The notes: generated by a model from the letters alone, not told the origin. Positions 50,515 to 62,100 are shown, counted from the stretch's first letter. The stretch is 64,000 nucleotides of DNA from Glossina fuscipes (GCF_014805625.2 NW_023998433.1:6241883-6305882), one strand, 5' to 3'. Made by a program: numbers and translations.

Positions 50515-50765
50515 CCTAAAATGAAGTAAAAAAAGGCACACTCGTCATGTGATGCTCGCGGAATTTAAACAAGGCAATAGCGCTAATGCCACAGCTGAAA
50601 AAAGATGCAATGCATGCGATAAATGCCTAATAGATGATCGGCCAATTAGGAAATGGTTTGACAAATTCCTTTCTGAAAATACGACCTTAGGATCGGCCGA
50701 ATCGTCTTGTAAACAAGATCCATCATCAAAAATTAATACAGCAGGAAAGTTAAATACATGACAAA
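50515..50765 (+). mobile_element. mariner N-terminal fragment
   Basis: The + strand encodes HVMLAEFKQGNSANAT and, further on, DDRPIRKWFDKFLSENTTLG. These correspond to the 'LLFEFKQGNSAAEA' and 'DRTVRKWFARFRSGDTTLED' blocks of mariner helix-turn-helix regions. The 70-codon frame is open but replaces key linker residues (SSCKQDPSS where RSGRP is expected) and stops at 50761. No terminal repeats or catalytic domain are visible, so it is a relic. Confidence 0.55.
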
Positions 50766-51104
50766 TAACTGCTTGCCGCCGCTTCGAAAAATTCAAAAAA
50801 GTCAGGACGGTTAAAAAAAACGAATGTTATATATGACTTGACCTAATATATATGTAGAAAGGCGGGCGTGACTGTTAGTTTAGAGGGAGACCAATTTATA
50901 TTATTTCCAATGAATAGGTCTTAAATTTTATAATATTCCATTTTTTTTTTTTCACTAAAAAAAAGAAAAAATTGACTTATCCCATAATTCAAAACTGCAA
51001 CAATTTGTACACGTTGCAATATTTTAACATATTTTCAATAATTTAAATTTATATATATAAAAAGTTTGTTTGCTTGAATACCTCTTAAAAGTTCCACATA
51101 TACT

Positions 51105-51420
51105 TATATGCTACATCGCTTGTCGAACAAGGGTATGTTAAATGTGTGCGGATATATATAACACCCATCTCCGTTTGTATTCTTGTTTGTCCGTTTTGTA
51201 TTCTTGTATTTAATTTACAGGTCGCAATTTAAGAGGTATTTTGATCAACAACGTGTGTTAAATTAAGGACGGACGCTATTACAAATAGTTCAGATCGGAT
51301 GACTTTTTCAATCATTTTCTATATAAGGTTTAATTTTGAAAAGTCCTGATATGAGTAAATCAAATAAACGAAATCGTGTAGGTTATTAAATAGCGAGCCG
51401 CGTCCCGTGTTTTTACGGGT
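51105..51420 (+). repeat. repeat resembling 57296-57560
   Basis: The text CATCGCTTGTCGAACAAGGG, then TGTGCGGATATATATAACAC, TTGTATTCTTGTTTGTCCG and TTCAGATCGGATGACTTTTT parallels the order at 57296-57560 (CACCACTTGTGGCATAGAG, TGTGCGGATGTACGTAACG, CATTCTTG, CCGGATCGAATTGCTTTTT). It is probably a diverged pair of copies of one interspersed element. It is non-coding and the ends are approximate. Confidence 0.4.
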
Positions 51421-52766
51421 TTTTTATATCATTGTGGACGAAACAATTCTGTAGGTAAATGATCTTCTTAGCTCTATGAGAATTGTAGGAGAGCCCAAAG
51501 ACGGATTTCGTTTATTAAAAAATTGCTACAACGACAAAGTATTGAGACTATCATCGCAATTTCAACAGACAACAAAACGTACAACGGAAAGGGCTCAATC
51601 GATTCTATTACTCGGTTAGTAGGTCAAGAGTATACAGATTTTTAACAGCTCAAAAGAAGAGAATCGAATTTAATAGTCAATAATTTTTAACTTATCTCTA
51701 ATAATCCTAATCTACCACATATATTTATAACGAATTATACCATGAGCATAGCAGACTCATAATTCAAAAGGAAGGAAAAATGCACCATTATACACACGTC
51801 ATACATTTTTTAATTTTGAATTACAAATAAAAATAAAAATTAATTTTATATGATAAATTATATCCGGCAGCAAATCTTCTATATCCACCACATTTATCCT
51901 AAAAAAGATCAAAATAACAATAACAAAAAACAAAATTTTATATTCTATAGTAACAGACGGACGTCGCTTACACACGTGGCAATTTTCTATTGTAGTTATT
52001 AAGCAACGACCAGAAAACCTAGAAAGCTCAGTTGACGTTGCATTTGTTTTTTTATCGATTTAACACATTCTCAACAACAACTTACATACAAAAACTTCCT
52101 ATATTTCTGGCAAATTTGAAGGCGATACTTTTTTTTTTGCAGTTTATTTTGCAGATATAGCACAGACCATACGGTTCTACAGAGAGTTGGTTTAATTCAT
52201 GTTTCGTTAAGAAATTATTAAATGTGAAATTGAGGTTACTATTCTAAAATAGTATGCCGGATTTCTGAACGCATCTGTGTCCCAAATTTTGGGCAGATTG
52301 TGTGCTCCCTGTTCAATATACGAGATTCCTTTACGATCATGAACCTGTAGGTCTCGTCGAGGTAAGATTTGTTAGAAGATCGAAAAAGGTTAGTTTTAAC
52401 ATCACGACTAACTGTCTATAAAAAAAAATTTAATTTTTTGTGTTATTTGTTAATTTAAACTAAACTTAAATGTAAATGCAATATGAAAATTTCAAAAAAT
52501 TTTAAAATCAAAGTTCAAATGGCCTTAAGAGGTTCAACGTGATCAGAGCAGCCTAAAATCAAAAGCCAGCGTACGGATGTAATTATCAAAAAAGGGAGGA
52601 AGAACCAAAAAAGTAGGGTTGAATGTCAGTTTTTGCCATTAGATAACTACCACGCATGTCATTGCCAAACTCAAATATCATCATTTCCTACAACTCCATT
52701 AGGCTTTAAACAAACAACAGCACGTATCGACGTGTTATATGTACAAAGCACATATAAAACTACTGT

Positions 52767-52818
52767 AACAAGACATCTTATTATTATTATTATTATTATT
52801 TTAAAACAAGACATCTTA
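52767..52818. mobile_element. minimal (TAA)n retrotransposon tail with 14-bp duplication
   Basis: AACAAGACATCTTA occurs at 52767-52780 and again at 52805-52818, flanking a TTA-repeat block (52781-52804). A perfect 14-bp direct repeat around a TAA-type tail is what extreme 5' truncation during LINE insertion would leave. The I-clade-like LINE of this window has the same type of tail. Confidence 0.6.
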
Positions 52819-52959
52819 TAGTATAAACATTTTTGAAATCAGAGAAAGTCTGATACATAATTTTAAGTTTTCATTTTTTCAAGCAATCATTTTTGTGAAA
52901 TTGAACAAATCAATTCAAATGGAATTTTAAATATTGTTTTAAATGGAATAATCCACTTT

Positions 52960-53620
52960 CGCTCAAGAGTGTTCTTCATACCCATCGTCGAAGAATGAGA
53001 TAAAGCTTCAGAGACCTCATAAAGTGTAAAAATATTCTTAATCAGGATCAAATTTTGAACCGATTTCAGCATGACCGTCGGTCCATCCCAATATTATAGT
53101 ATATCAAAATTTAATTTTTTTTTGTACCTTTATAACTTCCAGAAGCGGGCGTCAAAAAGCCAATAAGGTATATACATTTTTGGCCAGTTACAAATTCGGA
53201 ATATATCTAAGCATGTCCGTCAGTCCGTCTGTCCGTCTGGAATATATCTAAGCATGTCCGTCTGTCCGTCTGTCCGTCTGTAATACATCTAAGCATGTCA
53301 GTGTGATATAGCATCTCTTGCAAACGTTTCCCGTTCGCAAAAATGAAAACAACGCCTCCAAATTTGCAAAAGAATTTGAAAATGTTTCAAACAGGTCAAA
53401 GAATATGCCTACTACACCCACACTTCTATACAACCAAAACCGAAAACAACTTTCCCTTCCGTCGCAACTGCACGTTGCGTACGGACTACAAAAGATACAC
53501 AATATCAATTTCTACAAAATTATTCAACAAAAATAGAAAAAATAAGCCACATATTTTATAGGATAACGATAATGGGTATGAAAGATTTTATCGCAACTGA
53601 ATATAATTTTGTTAACTTTT
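52960..53620 (-). repeat. dispersed TAAGAAAATTA-headed repeat, inverted copy 4
   Basis: On the - strand the head reads AACAAAATTATATTCAGTTG (53620 leftwards), then CATACCCATTATCG. At the other end GTTCTTCATACCCATCGTCG (+ strand, 52970-52989) is the complement of the tail signature. It contains the 41-bp tandem array at 53198-53320. Confidence 0.5.
53198..53320. repeat. 41-bp tandem repeat, three units
   Basis: Units start at 53198, 53239 and 53280, each beginning with GGAATATATCTAAGCATGTC (third copy GTAATACATC). The first two continue with CCGTCTGTCCGTCTGTCCGT-like sequence. Spacing is exactly 41 bases. The third unit degenerates after CATGTC. Confidence 0.85.
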
Positions 53621-54017
53621 TTCTTTGTTTATTTTCCCGTATTCAAAACGGGAATTCCGGGAATATTCATTCGAAACGTAGTAGAAATTCACTTTCTGTC
53701 ATGTACATCTTTTTTTATTCAGTTTTCTTGAAAAAAAAACTTTTCACGAAATAGTCTTCAGATCGGTTTTGAAGAGTGTTTTTGTAACTTTAAAAATCTT
53801 AAAAAACCGAAGAAGTAAATTTGTTAAATTGTTTCAAAAATTAGTTTGGAAGCAATTTTAATGAAAGTTATTGAAAATTGTAAGAAAGTATATAAAACGA
53901 AAAAGGCTTAGAAAAAAAAACTCTGACAAATTCAAAATTAATTTAGAGACATACACAAATAAAAAAATTTTTAACAAATCTTTGGAAAAAATTTAGTGGA
54001 AGAATTTTTTCACTTAC

Positions 54018-55160
54018 CTTCTAAATAATGCTTTATAAGATTGTTGTGCCTGCTGTGTGGTCGTTGTAGTATCCGAACTCCCGCTACTACAACTGCTACC
54101 GCTGCTATTTTCGTCGCGTGGTGAGTAGTTACCGGTTGCATAGCGGGTGCAAGGAATATTATAAAAATTATTATTGCTGGGGCAGGTAGCGGTCGTATGG
54201 GCTTGCGTAGCGGTAATTAGAAGATTCGTGGCCAGGTGTATGTTCGGCACTTTCATATTCGGCGGAGTTTGGGGTGGAGTATCGGGTTGGGCTTCGTGAA
54301 ACCCCATCCCCCGCTGAGTCGTGGTGGACGTTTGATGTTGCAGATGTTGTTGTTGCTGTTGGTGCAAGGGGGTAGCATGATGACTTAGCAAAGCGTTGTT
54401 GGCCGCCGTAGAAGGTGTGGTAGGATTGACGTTGTTGTTCACCGAGTGCCCGTGATTGTAAGACTGCGGATTGCTCATAGCTGCGGCGCCTAGAAAAGAC
54501 CCGTAAGGCCCCCGTGCATAAGGAGTTATACCGTAAATGTTGCTGTTGTTGTTGTTGTTGTTGTTGTTGATGCTGCTGTTGTTCGCCATATTTACGGGTG
54601 TTGCATTGGATGGTTGAGTTGTGTGCGTAGTAGCCCGCTGCACCAAAGCGCTCATTTGCTGTAATTGTTGCATGGGATGGGGCNNNNNNNNNNNNNNNNN
54701 NNNNNNNNNNNNNNNNNNNNNNNNNNNNNNNNNNNNNNNNNNNNNNNNNNNNNNNNNNNNNNNNNNNNNNNNNNNNNNNNNNNATAAGCCGTGTGAGGTG
54801 GTGGTGTTTTGCAGGCGACTGTGTCGGCCAGACTCCAGATTTTGGGCTTGCTCGCTGGAATCGGTACTCCACAGTCCCGGCTTAACTGGTTTTTTGAATC
54901 GCCACCATCTTGTTTATTAGCAGCCTCCACTGAGGAGGCCGTCGACGAAGACGTAGCATGCTGCTGATAACTTCCAGCAAACATTGACTGTTGATGCTGA
55001 TAATAGGCTGGATGTTGATGTTGATAAGGATGATAGGAATGCGGATGATTGGTCGCATGATAAGCAGAACCACCAGGAAAATTTAATCCCACACGAATTT
55101 CACCAGTGTGATTGGGATTTTTATGATGGTCTTCTTCATGTAAATCATTTTTGTCATGAC
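54018..55160 (-). CDS. ara: araucan, large C-terminal exon (contains assembly gap)
   Basis: The acceptor TGTTACACAG lies at 55161-55170 and the donor at 54017-54016. The exon encodes the post-homeodomain half of the Iroquois transcription factor. Seen in order are an acidic/His-rich start (HDKNDLHEEDHH), SYHPYQHQHPAYYQHQQ, GVPIPASKPKIWSLADTVAC (a block conserved across Iroquois/Irx proteins), the 100-N gap, then poly-Asn/Gln, GPYGSFLGAAA, FHEAQPDTPPQTPPNMK and a Ser/Thr-rich end (SGSSDTTTTTQQAQQSYKAL). The PDTPPQTPP motif could be a proline-directed kinase site. YHPYQHQHPAYYQ and the N-terminal exon context favour araucan over caupolican. Confidence 0.85.
54684..54783. other. 100-N assembly gap inside ara
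   Basis: Exactly 100 N lie within the coding exon, between the TPPPHTAY block and PHPMQQLQQMS. The round size is a conventional placeholder. Reading frames on the two sides do not connect through 100 bases (see findings). The missing text probably encodes Gln/His-rich repeats. Confidence 0.98.
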
Positions 55161-55273
55161 CTGTGTAACATTCCAAAGAATATCAAAAAAAAAAACGGAA
55201 AATTTTATAAAGTTATTAAAAGTTGACACAGAGATTATTTTTTCAATAAAATTTGATTATACGAAACTTCTAC
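55161..55273 (-). other. short ara intron (113 bp)
   Basis: The donor GTAGAAG follows the exon ending AGAAAAG. The acceptor TGTTACACAG precedes the next exon. The phase is 1 (G|GT = Gly). Confidence 0.8.
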
Positions 55274-55656
55274 CTTTTCTTAATGCCTGACCAGCGCTCA
55301 TAACGCCAGCTGACATTGTCACATTACCGCCGGGATGGATTTGTGGTCCCGGTTTTTCCGTTTCCATATCATCTTTATCTTTTTCTTCGTCCGAATTAAG
55401 AGCATCATCATCGTCATCGGTACGATTTTTCGGTTCCCAAGTCATTTTATTCTCTTTCTTCAATCGTCGCCGAGCATTAGCGAACCAAGTCGATACTTGT
55501 GTCAAAGTCATCTTTGTGATAATAGCCAACATAATCTTTTCACCTTTAGTCGGATAAGGATTCTTTTTATGTTCATTTAGCCATGCCTTTAAAGTGGCCG
55601 TTGATTCCCGAGTCGCATTCTTACGACGAGCAGCTAAGTCATAAGAAGCACCATAA
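55274..55656 (-). CDS. ara: araucan, Iroquois-class TALE homeodomain exon
   Basis: The acceptor TCCGGTTGCAG is followed by a 383-nt exon (one base completing a codon, 127 codons, one base left over). It starts [20 protein letters not shown], then [20 protein letters not shown] with the three-residue TALE loop, and the recognition helix [19 protein letters not shown]. After it come TWEPKNR and an acidic run ([19 protein letters not shown]). The product is a nuclear DNA-binding regulator. In flies, Iroquois proteins prepattern sensory organs, wing veins, eye and dorsal thorax. YGASYDL, LNEH and TDDDDDAL fit araucan rather than caupolican, from recalled paralogue differences. The N-terminal exon is not in view. 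Confidence 0.9.
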
Positions 55657-56313
55657 CTGCAACCGGAAAAATCAAGAAAATTCCATAATTTACTAAAGTT
55701 TAAGTTTATATTATTTAAAATATTTCAGTTCGACTTCTTCTTCTTTGCTATTTTTCCTTTTTCCTGAGGTTTCTCGTTTTATTCCTTACTTTTTTGCTTT
55801 TTCTAGGTCGACTTAAATGTTTTATCAAGAAAATCATATAACCATTACTTTCGATCCTCTTAACATTTTAATAGCTTGGAGTTGGTTCATCTTTATAACA
55901 CGACTGGCCAGCAAGCGGTTCAACTAATCCTTAAAAACTTTATTTTAAAATAAAACTCACGCGTTCTACGAAAAAAAAGAAATCCTTTTTTATTTATTAT
56001 TCAATTTCTTTTTTTATTTGATTTTATACAAAATAACTGCTACGGGCAGTGGTTTTTCTTCGCTTTCTAGGATAATGTTCTCATTGTTTTTTATATATAT
56101 ATACTCCTTGTGTCGTCGTTTTTTTCGGAATTTTTTTAATTTCATTTTTCATGGGATTTTTATGGTGCCACAATATCAACAACATCGTGTGCGGTGAATT
56201 TTACAACTTCTATACTGATGTTGTTTGGTGTTTTTTGCGCTTTTTATAATATTGTTTTTTTTTGTTTTTCTGGTTTCTTGATGGTCTACGCTTCCACCCA
56301 CACATACATTTGC

Positions 56314-56318
<5 letters not shown>

Positions 56319-56347
<29 letters not shown>
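56319..56347. repeat. (CA)n microsatellite
   Basis: About fourteen uninterrupted CA dinucleotides are read directly. Confidence 0.95.
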
Positions 56348-56350
<3 letters not shown>

Positions 56351-57295
56351 TCTGTGGATTTCTTCTTTTATTTTATTATGTGTTTACTCAGTTATTGTTT
56401 TGCAAGGACGTTGTTATGTTGCTAGGCTATCGTGGCGCTGCGGTTATTGCAGTGCTATGATGTGCTTTGTATATTAATGTTTGTTGTATATGAGCCGGGT
56501 GAAAGTTGTATTTTTGTTGCTTTTGTTTCCGTTTTTTTTCTTGCTTTTTTATAGTTTGGCGTGATTTTTGTTTTAATTTTTTTATTTTTTTGCAGTCTCT
56601 TCACAATCTTTATCATTATGAGCGTTAGTTCCACAAGGAATTTTAATGTTGCAGTTAAAAGTTTACTTCTTTTGATATAAGAATTAATTTTAATGACATT
56701 TTCCCTTAAATTCATATTAATTTATTAAATAAATATCAACTGTGCAAAATCGATATGAAAAAAAATACAAATCATATTAATTAAAAGTAAAAGAAAAACA
56801 AAAAATAGCAAAACATTACAAACGATTTGTTTAAGAAGGAAAAAGGGTATATAATTTTCTAACAGAGATTTGGATCGTGGCTTACAAATCGTAAAGAACT
56901 AAGAAGTAAATGCATCGAACTTGATTGGGTGCATTACCTCAGTTTAAACTGAAGATTTCTATTTCAGTTTGCAGGAGAAAAGGAAATTAATGCACAAACT
57001 GACCAGAGTAGAGGAATATTTTGATAGAAACAAATGAAAATTTGTTTTGAAGTCGACCTTCGGATGCCATCTATCACTTTATCAAAATATTCATTAGTTT
57101 TCAACATAAATACTGGATATGTCGCGATATTGGGTGAATATGGCTTTAAAGCTTCTCTTCAGACTTTCAATTAAGGAAATATGTACAAAACAAATACAAC
57201 TAAAGTCATTTTTAAAATTAAAAGTAAAATAACATATGATCAATAAAGTAGGAACGCTTCTCACGTCAAGTCTCACAGGCTCATCCAGATAAACA

Positions 57296-57560
57296 CTTAA
57301 TTATACCCTACACCACTTGTGGCATAGAGTATATTAAGTTTGTGCGGATGTACGTAACGGCCAGGAAGACGAGAGACATACCCACCTTTGTTTATACTTT
57401 CTGAATCGATTTAAATTTGGGTGGCCATCTGTCCGTCTTGCATTCTTGAATTTCACATACTCACGCGTTTTGGCGCAAGGGCAAACGCTATTGAAAATTG
57501 TCCGGATCGAATTGCTTTTTCGACGACTTCTCATAAAATTCCTTACTTTGAGAAGCCTTT
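57296..57560 (+). repeat. TATACCCTACACC-headed interspersed repeat
   Basis: It begins AATTATACCCTACACCACTT, then TGTGCGGATGTACGTAACGG and GGCCATCTGTCCGTCTTGC. It shares motif order with 51105-51420. Such TATACCC-headed and CCGTC-rich sequences behave as interspersed repeats in fly genomes. The boundaries are uncertain. Confidence 0.45.
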
Positions 57561-58725
57561 TTCTGAGGGATAGTATTAAGCGAAATAATGTAAGGTGGTC
57601 AATGTGAAATCAGGACCAACCACAATTTTCTCATTTATTTTTATTTAACAATATTTTTCATTTAAAACGAAAACCTATTACTAACATTATTGAACTACTC
57701 TCTCTAACAGATTATTTTCATTGGTCTAATGTCTGGGGGTTCGAAAACTACCAAAGTAGTCGAATAAATCTCTACGATCAAAACCCGTAATATTTTTCTC
57801 GTGAAAACTTATCTTGAAACCTTATCCAACAATATTGATTGACTTTGTCTTGAAATAATTGATAAAGAGGTGGACAAAGTTTATATTTAGAACGCGATGC
57901 CGTTTCGCAAAAAGCTCGTGAGACAATGGCTCTCTTAAGTGGAAAAAAAACAACATGCTTTGTTTACGTCTTTAAGATGCGATTACGGTTTAAGGATAAG
58001 TGCAAATACTTTCTTGACCTTGATCAGGAACATCCCAAGACATTTCAATAAAAGACAAGAAAATCTTAACGCGATTGGTCGTTTAAATTTTTTCTAAAGA
58101 AAAGAGAAACATATCCGGCAAAATCTATTAGAAATCCTTCATCGTTATGCATTAGCAAATTAATTGAAACTGGTTTTAATCCAGTTCTGATAAGTTTATC
58201 TCTAAAGTTCAATATAAACGTATAATTAAAATATTAGTTCGTTTTCGGTCGCAGATTGTCTTGGAAGTATAGTTCGTAGAATCGTTTTGTAGGTGTCAGC
58301 AAGCTTTATCAGATCCGTCGTCCCGTGCACTCTCTATTATTTATTATTTACTAAAAATGTTTATTGTTTTTAAGTGTAATAAAAGTCTTTTTGGTTTTCT
58401 TTTCTTTTTTTATATACTTTCCAATCACAGCAATAGAAAAAACCAGTCCCAATAACACATAAAGATGTCGATATTTAAAAGCGCGAATTGATTTATGAGG
58501 TATTTTTCGTTAAACACTAATAACACATAATTATTTACATGAACATGTACATAGAGGTAAACTTTTATGAATTTTTGTCACAAGCTTGTAACATACATAG
58601 GCAGCAAGAGCCAAGAATGGCATGTTTTTAAAATGACATATAAAAAGCAAAGAAAAAAATGAAAATAAAAAAATTCAGCGTAAGCGCCATATCACGCCCA
58701 GAGAGGTCATAATAAATGTTTTTCT

Positions 58726-59103
58726 TTAATAATTATAGGTTTGGTTTAAATAGCAAAAACAAAACCAAAATCTTAACTGAGGAACTTGAATGACAGGTAA
58801 GAGCTTTTCACATTTACGACAGAAAAGCAAAGGATAGTCGTCACAATCGATGGAGGATCCGAGTAGACCAAATAGCAGAATAAAACTGCCGATTGGCAAC
58901 CAAACCAGAACAGATGTAAGAACAGTACAGGCGACGATCCGCGGGACTGGCAACAGCACAGCTAGACGATTCAACGGGTTAATGAAGGATGCTACGGTTG
59001 TATTATCAGACAGATGTACAATGTTATAGATGAATAAGTGACGGCTGATTAAGTGGATAGTCGCGAGTAGGCGAGCGGGCAAATGGATGCCTACAGATAA
59101 ATC
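58726..59103 (-). CDS. candidate small hydrophobic-protein exon, unidentified
   Basis: The - strand has an open frame of about 125 codons ending at 58726, in a block clearly less AT-rich than its surroundings. A pyrimidine tract with TTAG acceptor (TCTGTTTTTTCTTAG) precedes base 59103. Predicted text includes LPARLLATIHLISRHLFIYN, RIVACTVLTSVLVWLPIGSF, ILLFGLLGSSIDCDDYPLL and FCRKCEKLLPVIQVP, suggesting one or two membrane segments and a CxxC motif. No ATG starts the frame, so it would have to be a downstream exon. It lies in the presumed ara upstream intron. I do not recognise it. It may instead be a conserved non-coding element that happens to be open. Confidence 0.25.
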   Translation of the reverse strand, partial: DLSVGIHLPARLLATIHLISRHLFIYNIVHLSDNTTVASFINPLNRLAVLLPVPRIVACTVLTSVLVWLPIGSFILLFGLLGSSIDCDDYPLLFCRKCEKLLPVIQVPQLRFWFCFCYLNQTYNY

Positions 59104-62100
59104 TAAGAAAAAACAGACAAAAATGAGGCAAAAGGAATTAGTAAGTAAAATAGAATCAAGAAGAAATTACTAAGTAGAATAAGAGAACCTCATGCTCTCT
59201 AGATCTAGATAGTATATAAGCTATTAGGTATACGGCTTTCTGCCCATTCTAGAGATGCTTTTCATCCGCTTACAGGAGAGATTTAAGAATAAGAAATAAT
59301 AAGCAAGAAAACCGCATATCCCCCTAAACGTAAATGCATAATTAGTTATTTAACCAAAACATGCAAATTTCGCTTTCTTATATTGTTTTGTATTCTTATG
59401 TGATGTGGGCAACAATAAACATGATTTGCTTTTTATCTCTCTTTTTAAAACAATTTCCCTTGTTATAAAATGAATTGCGGATTGATTCGAGTGAAATATA
59501 TAACCTTATGTTTCATATCAGGCTTCACTGTTATGCAAATTGTAGAGGCCTCTAATCTAAATCTTATATAAAAAATTTGTATTAATAATGAGTTAACTAT
59601 AATCGGCTGTTACAAACGTTAGAAGGACATTGGTATAACTCTCTTTTTAATTGCGCGGTAAATATAAAGCATATTATATCAACTAAATATTATTAAAGCT
59701 TGAAAAGCATGTTATCAATAGTTTGCATGTCCTCATTGGCCATTATTTGTTTAGACGCGCTTTATTAAATGTATGTATGCAAAGGTGCGCGTGTTTGTGT
59801 TTGTTAATTGCTATTTGCAGATAACATTTAAAATCGTTTCATAGTTTTTATGTGTTTCTATTTTTTACTCCGATTTTCTATGATCATGTACATACACGAA
59901 CATGTCGCATACTTGCTACTGTGCAATTTAATGTCCGTCCATATGTTTATATATGTATGCATATGTACATATTGCCCAAGGAGTTGCTTTTCTTAGCGGT
60001 TTTAAGTTTCCATCAAAGTAATTAATGTCAATCTACTATTTTATGTGCTATAAGTATATCTTATAAAGAGTTAACAGAGCCGCACCTATACCGATATTAG
60101 ATTTATGAAGTTTAAGAAATCTATTTGAAAAAAAATTTCGCTTCAAGTTATATGTTATATATATTTGCTACAATTATAGAATTTTCTTTTCTTTTTTTTT
60201 TTGTAATCATTCCAAAAAGTGACGAAAGTTTAATTTAAGTAGTGGTAATAATTGCTACTTAATACTTTTTTTTATCATTTAGTTCTGAGAGAAAAAAAGG
60301 TAAAAAATCTTGAATAAATCAAAACCTTGTTATCTCTCTTAACAAGAAGCAACTTAATCTAAATCATAAATCGGTCGTAACGATACACAATAAAAACAAA
60401 CTTCGTATGGGTTTCGACAGTTGATAACATGGATTGTGCAAGCACCTGCACATCTATGTTTATATGTATTACCCCACGTGATTTAAACCAATAAAGACAT
60501 AGCCATTCTGTTTTCTTAAATATAATATTAACCATTAAACTCAACGGATTCGCTTACTGTATATAATAGTTAACGTTACTAATGTCTTATAAACATGCGA
60601 TTCTTTCGCGTGTATATATATATAGGTACTTATACGTATGTTGGCTTATATGGATGCATATGTATGTGCGTGTATGCGTATGAGTTTTGGTCGCGCATTC
60701 ACTCTTCCTCTCTCACGCCCTCTCACACTCTATGTGTGTGTGTTTGTGCTTTATTTTCAGTCTGATGGCCTCTGTAATCAAGATAAACCATCTTATACTT
60801 ATGCAAAAACTAATTTTAAGTTTAAGATTCTCTTTATAATTTGATTATTTTATACACTTAGTTATAAGTGCAATATGTAAAGAAATTTTGCTAACTTTAA
60901 AATGTAATGACCATAATATTAATAAAATTAACATTAGAAACTCTTACGCACAAACTAATGGTTACATAAAGAGACCTTAGTAGAAAACTTCAAGTTGTTA
61001 AATTAAGAAAAGTACATGTTCATCATATACTTAACTTGATAATTTATGTATTTTTATACTATAGTGAGTTGTATATGTCGTCTGGTGGATTGTGGCGAAT
61101 TTGGTGGTGATGTGCCGAAGCCAGGGTAAAGAAAGGCTTTAGCATCCTGTCAGACATGTCAAAAATATGTACATGACAAAATTGGTTAACATGTTTTATA
61201 ATTAATTCATTGTCTTATGTATATCGAGAGGGCAGGTTTGGGGCGAATTTGGCGATGATAAACCCTGAAACCCCCCTGGATTTTTCTGATAGATTTTAAC
61301 AATTTTATCATCATTTTAAAAATCTATAGTCGTGTGATGTCTCTGGAAATTGTTGTAACACAATTTGGATTCTTTCAGTGTTTGTACTGTAATTTTGCAT
61401 GAGATTCAGTTGCAATAACTTAGCTTTTTGGTTTTGTGTTCGTAATTAGTGCCTTAGTTTGTTTTATATGTGCACGTTTGCTAATACTATTTAATTTTAG
61501 TACTTATTGTACATGTTTGTTGTTTATTTCGCAATAAATCGTACCTTAGCAAAGACGTTTTAGTGAAGACACGACCCTTAAAAATGTGTATTATCTTGAT
61601 AGGCTATGCTCACTTCAACTATTTATTACCTTATTGTTTCGCCCCACTAAATTGCAGAGTTTCATGAAGAATCATTAATCTTTCTGTATCAAAATGGAAG
61701 TCTTGCGTGAATTTTTTTTTTTTTTTTTAAGTGACCGGGAAGATATATTATATTACAAAAACATATTTCTTCTATACCTTTGTATCTCTTTAATACGATT
61801 TTAATTTTTCTTTTGTATTGTATGTCACAACACTAATTCTTTGAGATTAAAAGGCATCTAGAAAATATTGAAATTTTAGAAGCACTTACGACCATTTCTT
61901 TGGATACGGTGTATCACTGTTATGCTTTCCTCTTGCCATTATTTTTATAACAGGTCCGACAACATTTTTAGCCAAAATGCAAAATTCAAACTTCCTGTTT
62001 AACGTTTATAGTTATTAAAAAACAAAAATTTTAAAAATGCAATTTCTGAAATGACTAAAGTATCATCACTACCAAGCTAAGTAAGAACCTTCAAAAACTC

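Larger units (their letters stand above)
49070..54017 (-). other. ara intron, ~4.95 kb, with transposon debris
   Basis: It is bounded on the - strand by the donor GTAAGTG (54017-54011) and the acceptor at 49070-49071. Inside are a mariner fragment (50515-50765), a tiny retrotransposon tail with target duplication (52767-52818), and an inverted copy of the dispersed repeat (52960-53620) containing a 41-bp tandem array. The rest is AT-rich with no gene seen. Confidence 0.6.
55657..58725. other. ara upstream intron, left part
   Basis: This is the region upstream of the homeodomain exon. No ara N-terminal exon could be found in it. It holds T-rich low-complexity sequence and a (CA)n microsatellite (56319-56347). 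A repeat resembling 51105-51420 lies at 57296-57560. Confidence 0.5.

Noticed and set aside
53198..53320. Short regularly spaced repeats, CRISPR-like at first sight
   Set aside because: The 41-bp units are contiguous with no unique spacers, and the setting is a eukaryotic interspersed repeat.
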